A stretch of 64,000 nt of DNA from Methanothrix sp. (GTDB lineage Archaea; Halobacteriota; Methanosarcinia; Methanotrichales; Methanotrichaceae): positions 1,674,001 through 1,738,000 of the forward strand of contig NZ_JADJJX010000001.1 of the NCBI RefSeq assembly GCF_016706325.1, in the 5' to 3' direction. The notes below the pieces were generated by a model. It was given only the letters and a program-made list of their open reading frames with translations. It was not told the DNA's origin and did no database searches. Made by a program: the position numbers and the translations under genes. Shown in pieces: positions 8,052 through 16,227 of the stretch (the stretch's first letter is position 1; each line of letters opens with the position of its first letter).

Positions 8052-8972
8052 ATGATGCTAGTTGTGACCTTCCTTGGGACTGCCGGATCGCTCCCCACAC
8101 CAGAGAGGAACCCTTCCGCCATACTGATCAACCGCGAAGGGGATCTGATTCTCTTTGACTGCGGAGAAGGAACGCAAAGGCAGATGATGCGCGCCAGAAC
8201 GGGTATGATGCGCTTGAATTATATCTTTTTGACTCATCTTCATGCCGATCATATCCTGGGCATCCCCGGTATCCTGGAGACGCTGGCCTTTCAGGGCAGA
8301 GTGGAGCCCATAACCATCGCCGGGCCGATACATACCAGGCGAATGGTGGAGTGCTTCAAGTCAGTATGCTACTTCTCCAGAAACTTCGAGGTTACTGCCC
8401 TGGAGCTGCAACCGGGGGATGTGTTGAAGATGAAGGGATATCAGGTTAGGACCATAGAGACCCATCACAGTGTTCCCAGCCTGGGCTATATTCTGGAGGA
8501 GGATCGGCGGCCCGGAAGGTTCGATCGCAATGCTGCCATCTCCCTGGGCGTGCCTCCAGGGCCTTTATTCGGAAGGCTGCAGCGCGGCCAGGAGGTGGTG
8601 GTTGAGGGAAGGACGATTCAACCTCAGCAGGTCATGGGCCCGGAGAGGCCGGGAAGAAAGCTCGTTTATACTGGAGATACCAGGCCCTGCCGGTCGGTGG
8701 AGCTGGCCAGCCGCGCAGCAGATCTTCTCATCCATGACTCAACTCTTGCCAGCGATATGGCTGATTGGGCCCTGGAGACGAAGCACAGCACGGCAAAAGA
8801 GGCGGCAGAGCTGGCCAGGCGCGCTGGCGTCAGGCATCTGGTCCTGACTCACATAAGCTCCCGTTACTCTAAGGACTCCTCGCCGCTATTGAATGAGGCC
8901 CGGTCTGTATTTCATAGGACGGATGTGGCAGAGGACCTGATGTCGCTGGAGATAGGGCTCAGGGATGAGTGA
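8052..8972 (+). CDS. rnz: Ribonuclease Z (tRNA 3'-endonuclease)
   Basis: The enzyme cleaves the 3' trailer from tRNA precursors. The 306-residue length fits the family. The metallo-beta-lactamase metal site THLHADHILG lies at about residues 61-70, with GTAGSLPTPERNPSA near the N-terminus, THHSVPSLGY in the middle, the metal-binding Asp in LVYTGDTRPC and a C-terminal His in LVLTHISSRY. ATG 8055 is an alternative start three bases on, better spaced from AGAGG at 8044-8048. It appears monocistronic. Confidence 0.95.
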   Translation: MMLVVTFLGTAGSLPTPERNPSAILINREGDLILFDCGEGTQRQMMRARTGMMRLNYIFLTHLHADHILGIPGILETLAFQGRVEPITIAGPIHTRRMVECFKSVCYFSRNFEVTALELQPGDVLKMKGYQVRTIETHHSVPSLGYILEEDRRPGRFDRNAAISLGVPPGPLFGRLQRGQEVVVEGRTIQPQQVMGPERPGRKLVYTGDTRPCRSVELASRAADLLIHDSTLASDMADWALETKHSTAKEAAELARRAGVRHLVLTHISSRYSKDSSPLLNEARSVFHRTDVAEDLMSLEIGLRDE

Positions 8973-9046
8973 GGATCTGAATACCAGTCGTGATCTTCAA
9001 ACCGGCAATGATCTTCAAATCAATCCTTCTAATCCATCCAGGCCAT

Positions 9047-9607
9047 CTAATCTCCCATATCCTCTTTCATTCTCTTCTCCTGCTCTTCCCTCAAAGACTT
9101 CATGATCTCCAAGGAGATCTCATCCTCCCTGCCGATCAGGGAGATGTTCAGGGATTCCAAGGCGGATTCTATCATGCCCCGGCTGCATTCCAGGTCCATG
9201 CCTCTGCTCTCAGATACAATGCCCTGCCGGAAGAGGTCATCTATCCGATCGGCTGGCAGGCCGAGGGCAGTTGCAGCAGAGACCGCCCTGCCAAACATCT
9301 CCATGTCGATGTAATACTGTATTCCATCCTGATAGAGCATCCGGGATTGGCTCGTTCTCCCTGCGTTCTTGGCTATGAGGGCGGCCCAGAGATAGTCGCC
9401 GGCGTCCACCAGGATCCTTATGGCCTCATCGATCATTCCCCTATCTCTGGCCAGGGCGGCAGCATATTCTATTTCCCCTGCCTGCACCAGAACAGATATG
9501 CTCTCTTCTATCAGGTCATTCGGCAGAGCACTGCGGTTTTCACTTTCCATCAGATAGTAGACCTTCTGCTCAAAGGTCATCCTCTCAAATTCCTCTCTCA
9601 AGCTCAT
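9047..9607 (-). CDS. Helical-repeat (TPR/solenoid-like) hypothetical protein
   Basis: A 186-residue soluble, all-helical protein. Repeated pairs such as GEIEYAAALARDRGMIDEAI and AGDYLWAALIAKNAGRTSQS resemble TPR or clathrin-type solenoid repeats, so protein-protein contact is the likely role. ATG 9607 is preferred over an in-frame TTG at 9712 because the TATA-like CTTATATTG lies inside the longer version, which would put transcription start after 9712. The C-terminus is charged (LREEQEKRMKEDMGD). Confidence 0.6.
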   Translation of the reverse strand: MSLREEFERMTFEQKVYYLMESENRSALPNDLIEESISVLVQAGEIEYAAALARDRGMIDEAIRILVDAGDYLWAALIAKNAGRTSQSRMLYQDGIQYYIDMEMFGRAVSAATALGLPADRIDDLFRQGIVSESRGMDLECSRGMIESALESLNISLIGREDEISLEIMKSLREEQEKRMKEDMGD

Positions 9608-9789
9608 GTCTCCCAAGTGGAATCGATCCGCCGCCAAATAAGGCTTTTGTCGGCATCGACAACACTCTTGGTGCGTGATCAAAAAAAACAATATAAGACG
9701 CCCCTCGTTCAATCGGCGAAATCGGAGGGTATGGGTCCTTATGATATCTGCATTAGAGGGATTTTTCAGGCGGTTTGGAACTACAAAAA

Positions 9790-9798
9790 GATATATAG
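9790..9798 (+). promoter_or_regulatory. TATA box for the histidine kinase operon
   Basis: GATATATAG lies about 65-70 bases before the start of the membrane sensor gene, predicting a start of transcription near 9820. Confidence 0.45.
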
Positions 9799-9860
9799 TT
9801 GTAACAATAAGATAACTCCTACTAAGAATCCAAAAAGAGCCTTGTGAATTAAAGGGAAGA

Positions 9861-10967
9861 GTGAAGATGGCTGCCTTGCCTTATTTCCAGAACAATCGAT
9901 CAGTTCTCGCCCAGAAAGGGGATTTAAGGATCAGAAAATTCGCAATTGTAGCAGCTGCCATTTATATCATTTATATGATAATCAGCTACAATCTGAGAGA
10001 TGATGCCGGCGCAACTACCTTTTTCAGCGATTGGGCGGCCTTCATCATCAACGGGGCCATGAGCCTGTGCCTTCTCTATGCCGCTTGGCAGTCCATTAAG
10101 GTGGATCGAAAGATCTTTTTTGCCTGGCTGATGATGGCCCTCGGCCAGCTCAGCTTTGCCATTGCAGATGGATTATGGGCCTGGTTTGAGACAGCTATGC
10201 AGATCTCTCCCTTTCCTTCGATTGCAGATATCCTCTGGCTGATGACCTACGTCTTCTTCACAGCAGGCATATTTCTATTGCCTTCCATGGCGATAACACT
10301 GCGAGAGAGGACCAAGATGATGCTGGATATCGCCATTGTGATAGTGACCTCCAGCCTCTTTTTCTGGTCGTTTATCCTGGAGCCCACCATTTATCAAAAC
10401 ATACAGCTGGATCTTCCGACCTTGGCACTGGTTATGGCCTATCCAATTATGGATTTGATCCTGGTCTTCTTGGTGGCAGAGATGCTCTTTCGCAAGCTGA
10501 GCTTCCCGGGAAATGAGGCCATCAAGCTCCTCGCTTCCGGGGCAATAGTGTGGATCTGTGCGGATACCATCTGGATGAGCCAGGCTCTAATTGGAACCTA
10601 TCGGCCAGGCGGAATTCTGGATAGCGGTTGGATTGCGGGCTATTTATTGATGGGCCTTGCGGGAATCGCCCAGGCAGAGGCGGTGAAGGCGGGCGTTTTT
10701 AATTCCATTGAATATGCTGAGATACGCTATGATCGGACTGGATGGCCGCTCTATCTCCCTTATCTCAGTGCAGCCGGAGCCTTCTTGATGCTCGTCTGGA
10801 GCCGCAACCATGATTTTGGCATCTCCTTTCAAAACATCGCCATCAGTGTGGGGATCATAATAGGACTGGTCTTCCTCCGGCAGCTCCTGGTATTGAATGA
10901 AAATACCCTGCTATATAAGGCGGCTGAAAAGGAGATAGCTGAGAGAAAAAGGCAGAGGAGGAGGTGA
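9861..10967 (+). CDS. Membrane sensor module of a split histidine kinase
   Basis: A 368-residue protein with about nine membrane segments and a short C-terminal coiled coil ending EIAERKRQRRR. It has no kinase domain. Its stop overlaps the GTG start of the kinase gene (GTGA, 10964-10967). One additional A in the AAAAA run just before the stop would join the frames to give the usual coiled-coil text AERKKAEEEVRRLN found in intact sensor kinases. It may therefore be a recent frameshift, a sequencing error, a programmed shift, or two separate subunits. GTG 9861 or ATG 9867 may start it; AAGGGA lies upstream. Confidence 0.75.
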   Translation: MKMAALPYFQNNRSVLAQKGDLRIRKFAIVAAAIYIIYMIISYNLRDDAGATTFFSDWAAFIINGAMSLCLLYAAWQSIKVDRKIFFAWLMMALGQLSFAIADGLWAWFETAMQISPFPSIADILWLMTYVFFTAGIFLLPSMAITLRERTKMMLDIAIVIVTSSLFFWSFILEPTIYQNIQLDLPTLALVMAYPIMDLILVFLVAEMLFRKLSFPGNEAIKLLASGAIVWICADTIWMSQALIGTYRPGGILDSGWIAGYLLMGLAGIAQAEAVKAGVFNSIEYAEIRYDRTGWPLYLPYLSAAGAFLMLVWSRNHDFGISFQNIAISVGIIIGLVFLRQLLVLNENTLLYKAAEKEIAERKRQRRR

Positions 10968-12685
10968 GAAGGCTTAACATAGATCTGGAGGAGAGGGTGA
11001 GGCTCCGCACAGCAGAGCTTGTGGCTGCCAATAAGGATCTTTTAGAGGCAAAGGATAGAGCAGAGGCAGCAACAAGGGCGAAATCGGCTTTTTTGGCCAA
11101 CATGAGCCATGAGATAAGAACGCCCATGAATGCTGTGATAGGAATGACCGGCCTACTATATGAGACGGATATGAAGCCGGAACAGCGGGAATTCCTGGAG
11201 ATCATTCAGAAGAGCGGCAATTCTCTGCTCTCCATCATCGATGACATCCTGGACTATTCCAAGATCGATGGGGATAAGATGGAGGTGAGGATGAGGCCCT
11301 TTGACCTTCAAGGATGCATTGAGGATTCGCTGGACATAGTGGCGGTAAAAGCCTCAGAGAAGGGGCTGGAGCTGGTCAGTCTGCTGGATGATGACATTCC
11401 TGAGAGGATAGTGGGAGATTCCAACCGCTTAAAACAGGTCCTGATCAATCTTTTGGGAAATGCAGTGAAGTTCACAGATAAAGGAGAGGTGGTACTGGAG
11501 GTCAGCTCCAGGGTCCTGGCGGAGGATGAAGGCAGAGTTGAGCTTCACTTCACAGTAAAAGATACGGGCATTGGCATATCGCCGGAGAACCAGTGCAAGC
11601 TCTTTCAGCCCTTCTCTCAGGTTGATTCCTCCAAAACCAGAAATTATGGAGGGACTGGACTGGGGCTGGCCATCAGCCGGGGAATTGTGGAGCGGATGGG
11701 CGGCCATATCTGGGTGGAGAGCGAGATGGGAAAGGGAAGCGTATTCCACGTCAAGCTAACTGCGAAGGCTGCTACAGAGGGAAGGGATGCTCTGGCATTC
11801 CCGGGAGCAGATCGCAGTCTTGCTAGCGGTCTTGCTAGCAGTCTGGATGGCAGTGCCGGTCATCTGAAGAGCAATCGCAGATCATCGATATTGGCAAACA
11901 GGAGAGTCCTGATCATTGATGACAATAGATTTGCCATTGATATGCTTCTTCGTGCCACTCGTTCCCTGGGGATGATCTCCACTGGAGCCCAGAGCCTGCA
12001 GGAGGGCATGACCCTCTTGAGAAGGGGTGGATATGATCTTGTGCTTCTGGATGCCATGATGGATGAAGGGGGAGGGCGGGGTATAGCCAGAGAGATCAAG
12101 AGCGGCAGATATGGGGATCTCAAGCTGGTTCTTCTCGTCCCGGTGGGAAAGGGCAGCAGCTTCAAGGTCGCAGCCGATGGGCGTCTGAGCAAGCCAGTGA
12201 GAGCGCTTCAGCTCCGCCATCTTCTCGAGGGCCTCATATCGAACTCACTGAATGAGAAGGCACCTGTCAAGGACAGCGCTTTATTGGATGACGCAAAGAA
12301 TGAAGCTCGGACTCTTCGCATTCTGATGGCAGAGGATAATGTCATCAACAGGAAGGTAGCGCTGAGCATGCTCAAGCGGCTGGGTTACAAAGCAGATGTG
12401 GCGGAGAATGGATTGGAGGTCTTACAGGCATTACGGGAGAGGTCCTATGATGTTGTCCTCATGGATGTGCAGATGCCCCAGATGGATGGCCTGGAGGCGA
12501 CCCGGCGTATTCGCGATTCAGGGCTGACCACTCACATCATTGCCATGACCGCTCATGCCCTGGATGGAGATAGGGACGAGTGCCTGAAGGCGGGGATGGA
12601 TGAGTACATCAGCAAACCGATAAAGATGGAGGAGCTGGCACGGGTTCTGGAGACATTCGACCAGAGATGTGCGGCGGCGAGTTAG
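10964..12685 (+). CDS. Hybrid histidine kinase with two receiver domains
   Basis: A 573-residue kinase. An N-terminal coiled coil (LEERVRLRTAEL) leads into the dimerisation domain with phospho-accepting His49 in MSHEIRTPMNAVIGM. The ATPase domain follows, with N box LINLLGNAVKFT, DTGIGI, LFQPFSQVD and GGTGLGLAI. Two receivers come next: a divergent one (VLIIDDN, LVLLDAMMDE, RLSKPV) and a canonical one (LMAEDN, VVLMDVQMPQMDG, YISKPI). No membrane segment or DNA-binding output is present, so the sensing part is the overlapping upstream gene. It resembles the kinase at 16228-18861. Confidence 0.9.
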   Translation: MRRLNIDLEERVRLRTAELVAANKDLLEAKDRAEAATRAKSAFLANMSHEIRTPMNAVIGMTGLLYETDMKPEQREFLEIIQKSGNSLLSIIDDILDYSKIDGDKMEVRMRPFDLQGCIEDSLDIVAVKASEKGLELVSLLDDDIPERIVGDSNRLKQVLINLLGNAVKFTDKGEVVLEVSSRVLAEDEGRVELHFTVKDTGIGISPENQCKLFQPFSQVDSSKTRNYGGTGLGLAISRGIVERMGGHIWVESEMGKGSVFHVKLTAKAATEGRDALAFPGADRSLASGLASSLDGSAGHLKSNRRSSILANRRVLIIDDNRFAIDMLLRATRSLGMISTGAQSLQEGMTLLRRGGYDLVLLDAMMDEGGGRGIAREIKSGRYGDLKLVLLVPVGKGSSFKVAADGRLSKPVRALQLRHLLEGLISNSLNEKAPVKDSALLDDAKNEARTLRILMAEDNVINRKVALSMLKRLGYKADVAENGLEVLQALRERSYDVVLMDVQMPQMDGLEATRRIRDSGLTTHIIAMTAHALDGDRDECLKAGMDEYISKPIKMEELARVLETFDQRCAAAS

Positions 12686-12760
12686 ATCATCGATCCTGAT
12701 AAATTGTCTCGGTTTTCGCGTTTTTGTGGATGAACCCCCGGGATGCTATTTTTTATTTCT

Positions 12761-12808
12761 TTGTGCCTCTATCCCCTTGTGCCTCTATTCTCTTGTGTCT
12801 CTGTTCCC
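12761..12808. repeat. 16-bp tandem repeat, three copies
   Basis: Units starting at 12761, 12777 and 12793 share TTGTGYCTCTRTYCYC. They lie in the 330-base gap between the kinase gene and the binding-protein gene; the rest of the gap holds the promoter at 12971. Confidence 0.6.
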
Positions 12809-12970
12809 TTTGCAATGGGATGCTCAGCCCCAATAACAAAGGGGCCGGAGCATAAAAGAGCTTCTCCGCAGCAATACAGCCACACAGTTCGGCAAGAAGC
12901 CAGAATTCTATTTATGGCAAATCAACCTAACCCTCTTGAGAAATTATATTCCATGCTATTAATGGAAAGG

Positions 12971-12979
12971 TTTTTAAAA
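12971..12979 (+). promoter_or_regulatory. TATA box for the binding-protein/cooC operon
   Basis: TTTTTAAAA is about 40 bases before ATG 13016. It predicts transcription from about 13000 and supports the short form of the downstream gene. Confidence 0.5.
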
Positions 12980-13015
12980 CTGCCTGCGGTCTTCTGTTAT
13001 CATGGTGAGATTTGC

Positions 13016-14614
13016 ATGCTTACTGGATCGTTAGCCAGAGGACGCGTCCTCTCAAGGTGCCTTCCCATGATTGGCTTTGTCGCAGCTGGATTGCTGCTTT
13101 TATTCCTATGTACTGCCCAGGCGGATGATGGCGGTGATGATGGCAGCGTCGAGATGCTGACCGTTGCTGACTCCACAGGTGACTGGGGCTATCCCTCGCC
13201 CTACGGCCATTACTCCCGCGGACCGGGATATGTGAGAATGAGCCTGATCTTCGATACATTGACCTGGAAGGATGAGAAGGGCATCATCCCCGCTCTGGCA
13301 GAGAGCTGGGAGATGGAGGGAGATGATGCCTATACATTCAAACTGAGAGAGGATGTTCTCTGGCATGATGGCGAGAGGTTCACCGCCAATGATGTTCTCT
13401 TCACCATCGATTATATCAAAGAGCATCCTTATATGTGGGTCTCCTCCGATATCATAGAGGCGGCAGAGGCGGCAGACGAGTATACAGTCAGGATCAACCT
13501 GAAGCAGCCTTATGCTCCCTTCCTGGAGCTGGTTGCTGGAACCCTCCCCATTCTCCCCGAGCACATATACAAGGGCATAGACAATCCAGCAGAGTTCAAG
13601 GATGATGCTGCTCTGGTGGGCACCGGCCCCTTCCAGCTTGTGGATTATGACCAGTCCCAGGGAAGCTATCTCTATCAGGCCTATGACGATTACTATCTGG
13701 GCAGCCCGAGGGTGAAACAGCTCAAGTTCATCAAGGTGAACCCGGAACTGTCAGCTGCCGCCCTGGAGAAGGGGGATGTTAATGCAGCAAATGTGCCCCC
13801 AGAGGTGGCAGGGGGTCTTAAGGAGGAGGGCTTCACAGTGCTGCTCTCTTCCCATGACTCTATCACCAAGATAATGGTCAATCATAAGAAGGAGCCTCTC
13901 TCCAATCCCGCCTTCAGGCAGGCTCTCTATTATGCCATCGATCGCCAGGCGCTGGTGGACAACGCCGCCCGCGGCTATGGGGTGCTGGCCAGCCCCGGCC
14001 TCTTCTCTGTGGACAATAGCTGGTACAACCCCCATGTAGAGCAGTACGACTACGAGCCGGCGAAGACAGAGGAGCTGATGGAAGGGCTGGGCTACACCAA
14101 GGTGGACGGCCACTTCTCCAAAGAGGGCAGCCCAGTCAAACTGGAGATGCTCGTCACCTCAACCAATGAGCGGACAGGAGAGCTGATACGCCAGCAGCTC
14201 GAAGAGGCTGGATTCATCGTAAGCTTGCGCACTGTGGACTCCAAGACCCTTGATAGCCTGGTCACTGAATGGAAGTTCGATCTGGCTTTAAACAGCCATG
14301 GGGGCATGGGAGCAGACCCTGAGATCCTGAAGAGGATGACTGGCGAGGGGTATACATTCAACAGCGCCCGGTACACAGAGAACCCAGAGCTCAATGAGCT
14401 GCTGGAGCAGGAGGTGGCCGAGAACGACGAGCAGAAACGGAAGGCTCTGATCGACCAGATTCAGGTGATCCATGCCCAGGAGCTGCCAGTTCTTCCCCTC
14501 TACTATGCTGATACCTACTGGGCGCATGATGGCACAGTGAATATGTATTACACCAAACAGGGAATTGCAAATGGCGTTCCTATAGCATTGAATAAACAGA
14601 TCTTTGTAAGCTAA
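13016..14614 (+). CDS. Extracytoplasmic solute-binding protein, family 5 (peptide/nickel type)
   Basis: A 532-residue secreted binding protein of the SBP_bac_5 family (DppA/OppA/NikA). The N-terminus has a basic region and a hydrophobic core (MIGFVAAGLLLLFLCTAQA), then the mature domain with the family hallmarks LAESWEMEGDDAYTFKLRED, VLWHDGERFTANDVLFTIDY and LVGTGPFQLV. ATG 13016 is chosen over an in-frame ATG at 12743 because of the TATA box at 12971, GGTGAG just upstream, and the signal peptide position. No permease or ATPase genes adjoin. CooC follows after 29 bases, so a nickel role is possible, but the ligand cannot be read from sequence. Confidence 0.85.
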   Translation: MLTGSLARGRVLSRCLPMIGFVAAGLLLLFLCTAQADDGGDDGSVEMLTVADSTGDWGYPSPYGHYSRGPGYVRMSLIFDTLTWKDEKGIIPALAESWEMEGDDAYTFKLREDVLWHDGERFTANDVLFTIDYIKEHPYMWVSSDIIEAAEAADEYTVRINLKQPYAPFLELVAGTLPILPEHIYKGIDNPAEFKDDAALVGTGPFQLVDYDQSQGSYLYQAYDDYYLGSPRVKQLKFIKVNPELSAAALEKGDVNAANVPPEVAGGLKEEGFTVLLSSHDSITKIMVNHKKEPLSNPAFRQALYYAIDRQALVDNAARGYGVLASPGLFSVDNSWYNPHVEQYDYEPAKTEELMEGLGYTKVDGHFSKEGSPVKLEMLVTSTNERTGELIRQQLEEAGFIVSLRTVDSKTLDSLVTEWKFDLALNSHGGMGADPEILKRMTGEGYTFNSARYTENPELNELLEQEVAENDEQKRKALIDQIQVIHAQELPVLPLYYADTYWAHDGTVNMYYTKQGIANGVPIALNKQIFVS

Positions 14615-14643
14615 ATTGTAATCTAAATGGAGGATAGTACAGA

Positions 14644-15393
14644 ATGAAATTTGTGGTCTGTGGCAAAGGCGGAAGCGGAAAGAGCACCGTCTCCGCTCTT
14701 ATCGCCCGAGAGATGGCATCAAGAGGGGAAAAGGTGCTTGTGGTGGACACCGATGAGTCCAACTTCGGTCTGTACAAGCAGCTGGGACTCCCCCAGCCCA
14801 AGGACTTCATGGACTCGCTGGGCGGCAAGAAAGGCCTGGGAGAGCGGATGAGGAAATTCATGAGCTCTGAGGGAAAGGAGAAGCTCTCCATCCTTCAGGA
14901 TTTCACAGTAGAGGATATACCAGCAGATCTTATTGTGGGTGAGAACGGCATAAAGCTGGTTGCCATCGGCAAGATCCATGACTACGGCGAGGGCTGTGCC
15001 TGCCCCATGGGCGCTTTGGCCCGGGAGTTCATCGAGAAGCTCAAGGCAGATGGAATGCATGTGATTGTGGATACCGATGCGGGAATTGAGCACTTCGGCC
15101 GGGGGGTGGAGGCGGGCAGCGACAGGATCGTAGTGGTCATAGACCCCAGCTTTGAGTCGGTGCAGCTATCAGAGAAGATCTCTGAGATGGGGGCGAAGAT
15201 CAACAAGCCAGTCTACTTCATCCTCAACCGGATGAATGAGGATGCTGCAGAGCTCCTCTCTTTAGTTGATAGGGAGAAGGTCATAGGCAGCGTGCCTTTT
15301 GATCGCGGTGTCTTCCAGGCCTGCCTGAAGGGCAGCCAGGTGCCCCAACTGGCGGAGATGAAGGAGATCGTGGATAGACTTCTAGCCGAATGA
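14644..15393 (+). CDS. cooC: CooC-like nickel-insertion ATPase for CO dehydrogenase
   Basis: A 249-residue MinD/SIMIBI-class ATPase that matures the nickel cluster of CO dehydrogenase/acetyl-CoA synthase. The deviant Walker A GKGGSGKST is at the N-terminus, LVVDTDESN follows, and the metal-binding CxC of CooC is present as Cys118 and Cys120 (GEGCACPMGAL). VDTDAGIEHFGRG is also characteristic. GGAGG lies upstream of ATG 14644. It lies between a family-5 binding protein and a flavoredoxin-like gene, which starts 8 bases later. In an acetate-using methanogen the CODH/ACS complex is the expected client. Confidence 0.88.
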   Translation: MKFVVCGKGGSGKSTVSALIAREMASRGEKVLVVDTDESNFGLYKQLGLPQPKDFMDSLGGKKGLGERMRKFMSSEGKEKLSILQDFTVEDIPADLIVGENGIKLVAIGKIHDYGEGCACPMGALAREFIEKLKADGMHVIVDTDAGIEHFGRGVEAGSDRIVVVIDPSFESVQLSEKISEMGAKINKPVYFILNRMNEDAAELLSLVDREKVIGSVPFDRGVFQACLKGSQVPQLAEMKEIVDRLLAE

Positions 15394-15400
15394 TGCCGAT

Positions 15401-15967
15401 ATGATCCTGAATCCGAATCAAAGATCGCAGATCATGCCTCTTCCGGTAGTGCTCTTATCCACTATCTCCTCAGACGGGGTGCGAAATGCTGCACCCTGGT
15501 CCTGTGTGATCCCCATCCTTCGGCCACTGGAGGAGGTGCTGATTGCCTCCTGGCTGAAGAGGGATACCCTGGAGAACATCCGCCAGACGGGGGAGTTTGT
15601 GATCAATGTGCCCCGGGCTGGAATGGAGGAGGCAGTCATGGCCTGTGCTAAGAGCTTCTCCCCAGAGGTCGATGAGTTCGAGGAGGCGGGGCTTGTGGCC
15701 AGGCCATCGGTCAAGGTCAGTGCCCCAGGAATCGAGGGCTGTCTGGCCTGGGCCGAGTGTACTGTAGTGGAGGAGATCGCCCGGGAGAGGTACGTGCTCG
15801 TCATCGGCCGGGTGGCACATCTGGAGGCAGACGAGAGGTTCTTTTCCCTCGAGAACGGAATGGACTTTGAGAAGGCCAAGCCGCTATGTATAATGGGCTC
15901 AGAGAGGGGAATGCATTTTGCCTCTCCTGCAGATACAGGATATAAAGGGGGATCTTCCAGGGAATAG
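15401..15967 (+). CDS. Flavin reductase-like (flavoredoxin) protein
   Basis: A 188-residue protein of the FMN-binding split-barrel flavin reductase family. The start of the fold is PLPVVLLSTISSDGVRNAAP, followed by VLIASWLKRDTLENIRQTGE and FVINVP, where FMN binds in this family. It would carry electrons via bound FMN. The gene begins 8 bases after cooC, implying one operon; a reductant for CODH maturation is a possible but untested role. Confidence 0.85.
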   Translation: MILNPNQRSQIMPLPVVLLSTISSDGVRNAAPWSCVIPILRPLEEVLIASWLKRDTLENIRQTGEFVINVPRAGMEEAVMACAKSFSPEVDEFEEAGLVARPSVKVSAPGIEGCLAWAECTVVEEIARERYVLVIGRVAHLEADERFFSLENGMDFEKAKPLCIMGSERGMHFASPADTGYKGGSSRE

Positions 15968-16227
15968 TGCCTTTATCCTGGGATTCCGGCCTGGAGTACA
16001 TCCTCAGCCCGGCTTTGATTTTTTTTCATTCGAAAAATTGTTTTGCCCATCGAGCGGCTCAATCGAAAGCTTTTTGATATTTCAGCCATTCAAAGATTAG
16101 TAATTCTGATTCGCATCTGCAAGATTGATATGAAATAGACCGGATCGGGGAATAGATCTGTCCTCTTTTGCAAGCTGATAGCCCAAAAGAGGCAGCTTCA
16201 AGATTATGCGGACGACCAGGAGAGGTG

